A program made the position numbers and the translations under genes. The notes below the pieces were generated by a model, which saw only the letters and a program-made list of their open reading frames with translations, had not been told where the DNA came from and ran no database searches. Shown here piece by piece: positions 1 through 12,600 of a DNA stretch of 64,000 bases (position 1 is its first letter; each line of letters begins with the position of its first letter). Origin of the DNA: Rusavskia elegans (taxonomy: Eukaryota > Ascomycota > Lecanoromycetes > Teloschistales > Teloschistaceae); NCBI GenBank assembly GCA_011316305.1, contig SAUG01000077.1, forward strand, positions 1 to 64,000, given 5' to 3'.

Positions 1-62
1 CCTAACCCTAACCCTAACCCTAACCCTAACCCTAACCCTAACCCTAACCCTAACCCTAACCC
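1..62. repeat. Telomeric repeat array (CCCTAA)n
   Basis: About ten uninterrupted copies of the hexamer CCCTAA form the left end of the window. On the other strand this is TTAGGG, the telomere repeat of most filamentous fungi. Its position at base 1 and the immediate switch to AT-rich sequence show that this is a physical chromosome end with the C-rich strand written 5' to 3'. Confidence 0.97.
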
Positions 63-1557
63 TTTTATAAAATATATTTTATATATAAAATCTTTATTTA
101 ATATTAATACGAAAAATATTTTTAAAAATAAAATTTAAAAGTCTAGTTAAACTAATTAATTCGGTTTAAAATAATAATTCGACTTTATAATAAATATAGT
201 TAATATATCTAAATTATTAGTTTTAATTAGTTCTCTTTTTAATACGGTTAGAAACTCGAATTAATTTTTCCGATTCGAATTTAAAACTCGATAAAACGGC
301 TAGACTAAATTCCGTTATCGATTTTTTTAATATTTTATACTAGTTATAAACGATTCTAATAATAGTAAAAAAGAAATTATAATTTAAAAATAATTAATTT
401 AAATAATTTTATATAACGAAAAAAGATTTAATTAAAAATAAATACTAAATTTATTATTTAACTATTTATTATTATTATTAAAATTACCGGGTCGGAAGAA
501 GCGAAATATAATAAAAATATTAAAAAAGTTTTAGTAGATTTTAAAATAGATTTATAAACGATTAAAAACTTCTAGTCGATATACTATATAGATAATAATA
601 ATTCTAAAAGCGGCGAAAAAGGTAGTAGCCCGGAAATCCGAATAAAAAAAAAGAATATCCTACCTTTCTAAGCGATCGCGGAATATATTAAAAATAATTT
701 CCTTACTCTTTAATTTAGTACCGAAGCTAAAGTACTTTTACCTATTATTATAAAATAGAATAGGGAATATTAGTATACTTTAATATCGATACTATTATCG
801 TCGCTTCTATCGAAGTATTAGAATATTTAGGAGTATTATAAATAATATCTAGGAGTACTATAAGATAGATAGTAAGGTATTAGATAGAAAGAGGAGGAAA
901 ATAGATAAATACTAAGATATTAATATTAATAGAAACGGATTTAATAATAGTAACGCTAATAAATATAGTAATTAGAAATAGATTAATAGGGTCGAGCTTA
1001 ATAACTAAACTAGTAATTTAGATAAATATATAGTAGCAGCTTTAGTAAAGATAGAAAGTAATAGATAATTAAAGAAATATTACTATAATAATTATATAAT
1101 TTAGTATAAAGTAAAGGTTTAGATAACTATAATCGTTATATCTAAATATATAATATAAATAATAAAAAAAGTATTAAAAGATAAAAATTTATAATAGAAG
1201 GAAATAGAAATAAATTATCGGTAGTTATTACTATTAGTCGGTACTTCGATAAATACTTTTATTCTAGCGACTATTAAATCCTCGGTATCTATAGATACTT
1301 AGATTTATATATAATAAAAATACGACTTCTAGAATTCGTCTATTAGCGTTAATAAAATTCTAGCTACTATCTATAATAAAAAAAGTACTATATCGGTAAT
1401 AACGACTATAGATAATTTTATATAATAAGAGCTACTACTACCTATAAAGCGCTTTTAACTAGTCTAATCTTCTTTTAAATTAGTAAGGTAATATCTATTA
1501 TTATAGGCGGAAGTAGAAAAACAGTAGCTAGAATTTCTATACCTGCCGGGGATAATA

Positions 1558-2490
1558 TATCGGCTAATTCCCGATCGATTTAACTATTACTAATAAGCAG
1601 ATCAAGATCGTTTACCTAGATATAATTCTCGTTAGGTTCTAGTAGACTTCTATACGTCTCTAAACGCTAAAAAATAAAGCTAGATTACCGATTAGGTATT
1701 TTTTACCCGGTATAGCGAGAGGAAGAAGAATAGAATTTATAGGAAAATAAGGCAGAAACCTAGATAAATTTACTATTAACTCTCTATTATAAACTTAAAC
1801 TAAGAGCGAGTACTAGAAATAGTATTAAATAATATCTACTACCGCTATAATACCTAAGTACTAGAGACGATATATCGGCTAATTTCCGGTCGATTTAGCT
1901 ATTACTAATAAGTAGATTGAGATTATTTATCTAGATATAATTCTTATTAGGTTCTAGTATACTTTTATACGTCTTTAGGCGCCGAGGGGTAAAGCTAGAT
2001 CGCTAGTTAGGCGTCCTTTACCCGGTATAGCGAAAGGAAAGAGGATAGAATTCAAAGAGAGACGAGGTAGGGACCTAGACGAGTTTACCGCTAACTCTCT
2101 ACTATAAGTTTAAATTAGAGGCGAGTACAGGGGATAGTATTAAATAATATCTACTACCGCTATAATACCTAAATACTAGAAACGACGTATCGGCTAATTC
2201 CCGGTTAATTTAGCTATTACTAACGAGTAGATCGAGATTATTTATTTAAACGTAATTTTTATTATATTCTAGTATATTTCTATATATTTCTAGGCGCCGA
2301 AAAGTAAAGCTGGATCGCCGGTTAGGTATCTTTTACCCGGTATAGCGAAAGGAAAGAAAATAGAATTTAAAAGAAAATAAGGTAAGGACCTAAACGAATT
2401 TACTACTAACTTTCTACTATAAATTTAAACTAGAGGCGAGTATAGGAAATAGCGTTAAGCTACGTCTACTGCCGCTATAATACCTAAATA
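1558..2490. repeat. Tandem repeat, 315-bp unit, three copies
   Basis: Copies begin at about 1558, 1873 and 2188 with the shared start TATCGGCTAATT. They run through the same series of landmarks (CTATTACTAA, TTTACCCGGTATAGCGA, TACCGCTATAATACCTAA). Spacing is exactly 315 bp both times. 315 is a multiple of three, so the array could once have been coding. Copies differ mainly by C/T and G/A changes, as expected after RIP. Confidence 0.9.
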
Positions 2491-3821
2491 GCTCTTAAAG
2501 TAATAGTAAAGAGTCGAATAATAATAATAGTAGTCCGGGAAAGCCTTCTACCGGAAATTTATTTAGGGGATCTACTTTTTAAAAGTTTCTATATTAAGCT
2601 AGTAGCTCTATAGACTTGCCTATATTTATTAAAATAAATTTAATTCTATTACTATTATCCGTATCCGTTTTATTATTAAGAAGGTCGATAATAGTACTAC
2701 GATTGCCGGTTATATATTTTAATAGAAAAGTATTCGGTCTATTCGCTATTTTATTTTTTTTATTTTATACTTTACTTTTATACTACTAGTTTAAACTAGG
2801 TTAACTAGCCGCTAGTTTAGAAACTATTATAACTAGTAGTTTTATATATTAGCAGTTTTTTCTTTCCTATTATTCTTTAATTTACTTTTTTTTATAATTC
2901 TACTTTTTCCGTTTTTCGGCGGTATAGATCTAATTAGTCCGTTTTTCTAATTCGACGGCCCTATTAATATAATATTATTCCGCTATAAAGATATATAGAG
3001 TTACGCCGGCTTTCCGATATACTATTTTTACCCGGTTTAATATAGTTAGTTTATATAGCTGCTCTATATTATTTACTAGTATTATAAACGAGATTACTAG
3101 AATAGGTAAAAAATTAATAATAACGATATATTTAGAGAGAGTAAAACTAATAATAAAAAGAAGATAGCAGGCGCTATTATCGGTTAAATTTCGGATAATA
3201 ACTTATTACTTACTAATTAAATATTCTATAATCTATATCGACTATTAGTAGTTAAAATTAATACGAAGGTACCGGCGTAGAATAGATAAATACAGAATAT
3301 CTACCGAGAGAGATAAGGATAATAGTATAGAACAGACGGAAAATAACTAGTACCGTATATATATAATAACCAGTAGTATAGTAGTATTAGGTATACCAAT
3401 TATAGTATTAGAATAACTTATTAAAAGCTAAAATATACGATTTTAAATACCTATTCCGGAAGCTATTAAGTAGATAGAAAAAGGGAAAATACTATACTAC
3501 TCGGAACTTTAGGATATTAATACCGATAGGGGAGTTTTATATAGTTCTAGGACTACTTTATTTTAAAGGTCCGTTTTAGAAATAAAGCGCCTAGATTTTT
3601 TATTACGCGTCTTTTTTAGTTTTATTACCCTAGAAATTAGGGCTAAAGCCGGTTAAAACTAAAAGCAGGCTAGAGCTAGTTATATTTAAAGGTCCTCTAG
3701 AATCTCTAAAAGTTAAAAAGACCGTAAATATTATTTAGATTTAGATTTCGAAAAAGTAAAGACTACTATCTTTATCGGATCCGGAACTATACTATCGGAT
3801 ATTTTAGATTTTCGAAAAAAG

Positions 3822-4488
3822 ATTAATATCGATATAGTCCTAGAACTATATAAAACTATATTTACTAAAATTTTTAATTAATTTATTTAATCTTTATCTT
3901 TTAGTATCGGGTTCGCGAGGAGTAGAGGAACGATTTAGATCGAGCCTTCCCGGCTATATAGAATCCGAAGCTATACGATCCGATAATTCGTTATCTAGAA
4001 AAAAAATTAGTATCGATATAATCCTAGGACTATATAAAACTACCTTTACTAGAGTTTACCCTCGATTCGTTTAATCTTTATCTTTTAGTATTAGGAAAGC
4101 GAGGAATAAGGAAACGATTTAGATCGAGCCTTCCCGGCTACGTAGGATCCGAAACTATATAATCTAACGATTCGTTATCTAGAAAGAAGATTAGTATCGA
4201 TATAATTCTAGAACTATATAAAACTACCTTTACTGGAATTTACCTTCGACTTATTTAATCTTTATTTCTTAGCGTTAGGAAAGCAAAAAATAGAGGAACG
4301 ATTTAAATTAAACCTTTCCGGCTACGTAGGATCCGAAGCTATATAATTCGACGATTCGTCTTTTAGAAGGAAGATTAATATCGATATAGTCTTAGGACTA
4401 TATAAAACCACTTTTACTAGAGTTTATTATCGATTCGCTTAATCTTTATCTCTTAGCGTTAGGCTCGCGAAGAGTAGAGGAACGACCT
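3822..4488. repeat. Tandem repeat, 184-bp unit, about 3.6 copies
   Basis: Copies begin at 3822, 4006, 4190 and 4374 with ATTARTATCGATATA. The spacing is 184 bp each time; the last copy stops near 4488. Each unit contains the palindromic core AGTCCTAGGACT or a one-base variant, followed by a segment ending in AGGAACGA, then a TTCCCGGCTA segment. The length is not a multiple of three, so this is probably a non-coding satellite. Differences between copies are mostly transitions. Confidence 0.9.
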
Positions 4489-6337
4489 TTACTATACTAT
4501 AGAAACTATAGATTCTTAATAGAATTAGATAGAAGGGGATTATCTACGGATAAAATTTAGCGAAAGCGTTTTAAAGGCTTACTATATTTTTTAAAGGGTT
4601 TTTTAATATATCTAAAGCGAGGATCGAGCAGGAAGATATTATAATATTTATAAAACTCTTTTTTAGTAGAAAAGGTATTTTTCGCGGTATAATCTTCTAG
4701 ATAGTTCTAATTTTTATAGAAAAAACGCTAGCTAAAAAAGTTAGTATAGAGTTTTATAACTATAACTACTATAATCTTTAGAATAGTAATAGTATTATAT
4801 TTTCCTTTAAATTTAAAATATAATTTCTAGAAATTTATATATTCTTTATAGGTTAGATATATAATCCCTATCTATCTAGCGATAATCGGACGTATTTTTA
4901 AAACCTAGTTCGTTTAAATAGCCTAGTCGTAGATACTATCTACTATAAAAATATAGAAATTATAAAAGAATTTTTAGTCTATCTTTATAACGCGAGCGCC
5001 GGCTTAAATTAAAGTCTAAATATTATTAGAAATATCTAGAAAAAGTATATCGGAATAGCTACTTCCTTATAGATTTATAGTAGTTACCGCGATTCTAGTC
5101 GATATATATATAGCTTAAACTTTTTCGATATTATCTTTTTTAGTAAAGGCTTCTATATACTTATTTCTTACTATTATATTATAGACAGACTATATCGAAA
5201 AAACCTTAATACTAAACGTATATAGTAATATTTCCGTATTCTATTAAGTAATCGGCTAGTTATAGAATATTAGGAGTTTATATTAATTAATATTATAAAT
5301 TTAATAAGTAAAACCGGCTAGTATATAGAATTTCGGGGCGTATATATATATATATTTCGCTAAATCCCTATAATAGTAATAATTCGGAAATAATAAATAT
5401 AGTCGGGTATATTATAAATAGAAACTTGTCCTATAATTATTATATTTATAGTAGGTTTTATTAAAGGCGGAAATAGCGAGTTTAGACTACCTAACCTATA
5501 AGTAAAGGGTTTTAAATACGGGGTTTAAAGCTAAATAGTAAAGACGTTAATAAATTTCGTAATTATATCGGCCGGTTTTATTATTTAACCGGTTATCGAA
5601 ACCGCTAGTAAAATCTACGAAAAGCTATATATAAAATACTAGTTAAAATAAAATTAGAAAAAATAAAGCGGTATAGGGATTTACCTTTTAATAAATAAAG
5701 ATCTATTAATTACTATTATTTTATATAAAATCTAACTCGACGGTTAACTACTTACTATTAAATATAGACTCGCTAATCCTAATATCTTTCCTATTAACCT
5801 TAATAACGCTATTTCTATAGTATTATAGACTTAGTAGTATTAAAATAGAAGGAATAATACTATATATAGTATCGATTTCTATTTAGTTCTAGAAATCTTT
5901 TATCCGCGTAAATCTAGTAAAGGCAACTAGATTTAAAAGCTAGCGAAAGTATTCGACGTAGTTCTAGAACTATTTATCTTTCTATTAATATAACTCGATT
6001 TTCTTTCGAGCTTCGGAGTATTTATTAACGCTATAATATAGTACGTCGTCCGACTTCTAAATAGAATCCTATATAGTTTATAAAAGGCCGTTTAGATTTT
6101 CTGCTATATTTAGTATTAGGGTACCTATTAATATTATTACTAAATAAAGCTATAATAACTATAAAACTTAGTTAAACCGGATTATTAGATCTTTAATTTT
6201 CTATACCTCGTTATAAATAATTCGGTTAAATACTCTAGGAATCTAGCTTTATCGATATATATTAATATCTTCTACTTCCCTTTTACTATCTATTCTATAG
6301 TCGTCCATATCGATAACTTATTTAATATTATTAGCGA

Positions 6338-6600
6338 CTTCTTTTTTAGTAAAAATAGTACTTTCTTTTTTAATATCCCTTTTAATATCTATTTTATAAT
6401 TATTTTTATCGATATTTTTATTAGCGTCCTAGATAACTTCTTTATCGGTAAAAATAGTACCTTCTTTTTCGATATCTTCTTTAATATCTATTTAATAATT
6501 ATCCGCGTCGATATTTTTATTAATATTCTAGATAATTTCTTTATTAGCATTTTTAATAATATCTATTTTAGTATCTTTAGCTTATTTAGCTTCTTTAGCT
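6338..6600 (-). repeat. Tandem repeat, 99-bp unit, about 2.5 copies, formerly coding
   Basis: Equivalent points lie at about 6338, 6437 and 6536, giving a 99-bp period. Read on the minus strand the units give a 33-residue repeat rich in Lys, Asp and Ile. It is interrupted only by TAG in places where CAG or TGG would fit. This suggests a minisatellite inside a protein gene that RIP later destroyed. The protein is not identifiable. Confidence 0.7.
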
Positions 6601-9600
6601 TACTTAGCTCGGCGCCGCTCTATAGGACCTTCTAGATAGATAGATTTTAGATATAAAGTAGTATACGTTATAACTACTACTATAAAAAATATTTATAGAA
6701 TATTAGGAATATTATTTAGAAATTCTATAAAAGCTAGATTAGTAGCTCTAAAGATATCGGAGCGATTTTTAAATTTAGCCGATATTTTATTTCTTTACTA
6801 AAATCTAATTTTTAAAGCGGAAAAGTTAACCTTCGCCTATTTCTATATAATAAATCTAGATAAAAAAGCGATAATTAAATTAGATTTATATTTATATTTA
6901 TCGTATATTTCCGCGAATACTAAGGCCTTTTTATTTAGATCTATAGTAGAAGTATAGCGAGGTAATTTCTTATATTATAATATACCTTTACGCTATAATA
7001 TAGGTAATCTTCGACGGCCGAAAAAAGAGTTAGATACTAAATTTAAGTCTAAAGTATCCGAATCTATATTAACCAGGTTATAAAGGAAGGTTATAAAAGC
7101 TAATTTATCTATATACGACTCGGTTAGTTTTTAATTTTTAAGTTCTATAGATTAGATATAGTTCTAGATTAATATTAACGGCGGCGTTTTTATAGTAGAT
7201 AAAGGGGTATCGATATAGTTCTAGGTTAATATTAATATTAGTTCTTTAGTCTTAAATAAAGGGGCGGGTTTAGGCTTTATAAAGTCTAGGCCTGTTATTA
7301 CTATTTTTATATCGGCTAAAACTATATTAGCAGAAATAAAATAATAGGAAGTTTAGCGGTTTACTACCGTATTCGATAGTATACTATATTACTAAATAGA
7401 ATACCTAAATAGTTTTTCCTAAATCTATTTTATCGGCTAATAATAGATTTTTAAATATAGACTCTATAATTAATATCTAATATAGAAATTATATCTAATA
7501 CGGTTTAAAATACTATATAGTTCTAGGATATTTATTAAAGTAGAAATAATTAGCCGGATAGATATCTAAGACGCGGAATAGTTTAAAATTTAACTATAAA
7601 GCCTTATAAAATTCTTTATATAAAGGAAAGATAGCGCTAATAGTATTAATATACTTTTAAATATTTTCGACTATTTATTAGGTTTATTAGTCGTTTACTA
7701 CTATATCGGTCTCTATTATAATATCGGTTAAATAGGCTATTTTATAGGTAAATATTTACTCTGCTAATTTTTACTAGCTTTTTCGGATAGTTTTTACTCT
7801 AGCTTTCTTTTTTTAAATTATTATAACTATCTATTCGACCGTTATATTAGAAGGGAAATAGATTAGTATACGCTTAAAGTCGTATAAACTTTTAATCGTA
7901 GCTATTTATTCGGTATATAATAAGGGCGGGTAGAAATTCTACTAGCTATTACTTAATTTATATATAGTCCGAACCGAAACTAGTTTATTAATCTTTTTTT
8001 TAAATTAGATTAGTAGTTCTTTTTCTACTATTTTATAATCGACGTCCGGTAATATACAGTTAACTTCTAGCTTCTTTTTAATTTTATATATCTAGTCTGG
8101 ATCTTCGATTTAATTAAATTCTATAGGTTTAAAGGAAGTTAGCGCCGGAAGTTTTTCTAGTTTAGAGTCGGATATATAGAAATTAATATCCGGAGTAATA
8201 TAATAGTATACTAGTACGGCCTTATTAGTCTAGAATTTAAAGGTATTTATATAATTTCCCGAACGTACCGACTTTTTAATCGATTTTTTAAACTAGTTTT
8301 TAACTAGGTAATAGATTCGATACTAATTTTCGGAAACGTAAATCTAGTAGAAATACTTTTTATTCCGGTAAACCGAATCGCTTTCGGAAGTATATATTAA
8401 AATATCTAAGCTTCGGCTATTTATTAGGATATTATATAAAATCTTAATCTAATATAGAAAAGGTCGATAGGTTATATAAAAAATACTCTTTTCGACAGGT
8501 AATAGCTATATATAGGAAGTAGAATTAAACCTGCTAATATTAATTTTATTCTACTAGAAAATATAGCTAAATAGTTTACTAACTTTAATCTATATTTTTA
8601 CTTGCTTCTTTCCGGTTTATTCTTTCTAGTATTCTTCTTTAATAATAGTAGTAAGTCTGCCTAGTAGTATATTTAGATAGCTATAGAGCTTCCTTAGCTC
8701 GCTAGTATTAGTAAAGCCGAAATACCTATATAATAAGATATTACTATCTATAAGATCTAGTCTACCTTTTTTAAAAAAGATAATCCGAATACTATCGAAG
8801 AACTATAATAGATCTTTAGATAGTAGTAGTCCGGCTAAAGCTAGGCTTATATCTATTAATAGATTTAGAATAGTAGTTTTTCTAGATCTAGCGGGTATTA
8901 ATAATCTAGTTTATATAATTTATATTCTTTTTTTTTCCTTTAGTAGTACTATATAGATCTAGGACTATATTCTAGTATAAGCTAAATACTTTAAAAGGGA
9001 GGGTTTTAGAGACTATAGATAACTATACCTAGAAAAAAGAAAAGGACTATATAGTTTTAGGGGTCGGGAATATAAACCGTCGGAATAAATTAATATAATT
9101 AGAGCTAGATATAATCCTAGGATAATAAGTAATAAAGGCTAGACGTAATCCTAGGATAATAACTCGCTATAATTAAATTAAAGTAAATTAACCGAAAGCT
9201 ATAGTAGTATTAGTATTAAATATAGTAATTCGAGTATTCGGAAGCTAAAAAATATAGTTTATATCTAATACTATAGAGTAGATTATAATTCTAGAACTAT
9301 ATTAAAAAATAGAAAAATATACTAATAAAATTATAATCGAAAAAGAAATAGAAATATATAAATAGGTAGTACTAAATATAATATATAAAAAAAAGAAAAA
9401 TAAAATAAAAGATAAAGAATATTTATATATTAATAACAGCCGAATAATATACTAATAGACGCGAGTAACGTATAGATATTTAATAGGTTTTATTTCTAAG
9501 GCGAAAATAGGTAATAGAATAAAATAAAAATAAACTATTTTACTAGAAAAGTATATTAAATATATAATATATAGTAAATATATTAGAACTAGCGTTCTTT

Positions 9601-12600
9601 TATTATTTTAGAATTACGTCCAGTTTTTATAGTATTAAAGTTTTAGTTATCCTAGAATTACGTCCAACTTTTATAGAATTAAAAGAAAAGTTTATCCGGA
9701 ATAAACTATAGTCTATATATATCTAGTAAAAAGTATTAGTTTCCGAATCTATAAAGTCTATAGTTATTAGTTAAATAGATAAATAGTAGGATAACGTAAA
9801 AATACTTTATACCTATATCTATAGGTAACCTATTTTAGTATTCCTTTCTACTAGTAAAAGTTATTTTCCTTTAACCTAGTTAGATTTTCTTATATCGGAG
9901 TATTTAGTAAACCGCTAGATCTGAAGGACGTAGTTCTAGAATTATAATATTAATAGATATAATTCTAGAGTTATATTATTAATATCGGCGCTAGTTATTT
10001 ACCGCGGACTATAATCTAGTAATCTATTATAACTAAACTAGATTTAATTTTTACTTCTATCGTAGTTAAAAAGCTCGGGATTATCGGCTGGATTATTATT
10101 ATTATTAAATCTCGCCTTTTAAGCCTCTATTATAACGGCTAGCTAATCTAGCTCCTAATAGAAAATATAGAAATAATCAGAAAATATAAGATCTAGTATA
10201 TTAAGGGTATTATAATTATTAAGTAGATACGGTTTAAATAGGAAAACCCGTTCTAAAATATTTTATAAAGTAGTTTCTAGACTGCCGGTCCTAATAATAT
10301 TACTAAATTTTTTCTAGCTTTTTCTATTACTATATTATATATATTCTATATTATCGGCCTAGTTAACTAGAATCCTAGCTAAATACTATCCGGTTTAAAT
10401 TATTCTAGAAAAACTTCGGATTTCTTAAGTTTTCTTTATATTATATATTTATTTCGCGGAGATTATTATAGCTAGATTATTATAATTAAATTAAAAAATA
10501 ATATATAGAATAATAGAAATAATATAAAATATCTATTATAAAAAAGTTAAGCTATATTCGGTACCTTCGGTATTAATAAGGTATTTATAGAGTTTACGGA
10601 TTAAGACCTAGAAAAATATATATTTCTATTTTCGTTTCCGGTAATCTTTATAGTTATTTTATATAAAAAAGGCCTATAGCCGATTTCTTTATAAGCCGGA
10701 TTTAAAATACTAACTAAAATAGGAATTATTAGATTTAAAAGACTAGTAAGCGAGAATAATATAAAGAAATATCCTTTCTAGAAATCGTTATACGGCGGGA
10801 AAAGTTAATAGTTTAAAGTCTAACTATTTCTATTCGGTTAAGTATTCTAGATATAGCTTTTAAATTTCTTTCCGGACCTAGGCTATAAAAGTTTTATACT
10901 AGCAGTTTTACTTTTTATTAAACTAAAATATATAGAGCTACTGCTTTAGAATTTATAGTTTAGGCGCCTTTATAACTTCCTCGGTTTACTATTCGGTATC
11001 GACTATATTATCTATTATCCGGTTAACTAGTTTATAAATAATATATTTATTATAGTCGACGAATATAAAATATATAATAAGTTAAATAGATTTATAGTAA
11101 TAATACTAAAGTAAAATAGTACGATTAGAAAAAGGTACTATTTAAATTTTATCTATCTAGAAATAAAAGCAGGTTTAAAAAAAAATAAGAAACCGGTTTT
11201 ATTTTATATAGATCCTAGCGATATTATATATACCTTTAAATTTCTACTAAAGTCTATTTCTAATATTTAATTAGTAAATAATTCGAATATCGAAAGAAAA
11301 AATACCCTGCTAGAAGATTATATCCGGAAGATAAAAAATAATACTATACCGGTCTATTATTATTTAGTATTATAAACTAAATCTAGTTATATAAATAGGA
11401 TCGGCGTCTATTTCTATATTATCCTTTTTTAAAGCAGGGACTACGCGTACCTGTTTTATCTACTATTTATTTTTTATAAAAAAAAAATATTATACCGGTT
11501 CGGTTCCTTCTATAGTAAAATATATAGTATTAATAGTAATATAAAATATATTTCTATTAGCTCTTTACTTTTTCTATAAAGCTAGAGATAGACTAGCTAC
11601 CGGTATAGATTATACCGCTAATATTTTAAAGAAAAAAAGTTAAATATTTAGAAAAGTCGAGATAAAGGCGATAATATCCCGGGTAGAAACGAGGGTATAT
11701 AGTCGATAGAATTTTATAGGAAGATTAAAAATATAGTCCTAAAGTTATATTAGATCCGGCCTAGATAAAAGGTTCCGCGATATATTAAATAGAAGATATA
11801 ATAGCTAAATAGAAACTATATCCGGCTATTAACTTAAATTTAATATTCGGAAAAGAATAAGGTTAACCCGGTATTTATTTTATACCCTATAGTAGATATC
11901 CTTCTTATACGCCTACTTGAAGTATTTATTAAAACGGCCTTTAATATATAAAAAAACTTAAACCTAATAATTATAGAAAAAAGATTAGCTAAAAGGTAGA
12001 TCTAGATAATCTTCGAAGCTATTAGTATATTATTAAAAACGCGCTATAATACGTTATTTATTATAAATCGGATTATTCGCGGCCTAATTATCCTATTCGG
12101 CTTATTTAAAAGCGAAGGCCTTAAATTCGCGACTACTAAAGGGATAGATATCTTTAAATAATATAACTAAAAGATCTTTAATAGTATTATAGGATTTATA
12201 GTAAGCTATAAAACTTTCGCGATAGAAAGGATTAGATATAGTTAGCTCTATAGATATAGAGCCGAGATTTCGAGTAAAATAGAATAGGTAGGTTAATATC
12301 TTAAGACCTATAAACCCTTTATCTAGATTCTGGAAATAATTCTTTTAAACTTAGAGGCAGTATATATTACGAAACAGGATAATATTAGAATAGGGAGTTC
12401 TACTACGAGTTTTAATAAAATTATCGAAGCTGAAATCGAAGTAGGATTTATTAGGAAGAATAATCTTTTTAGATATATTATATTAGTAAGCTAGTATCTA
12501 TTTTATAGCGCCTTAGACTTTCTATAGCGAATTATATATAATATTAGCCTTTAAATTATAGGCCGATAGAATAAAGAAAAGCCCTTTAAATTCCTATATA

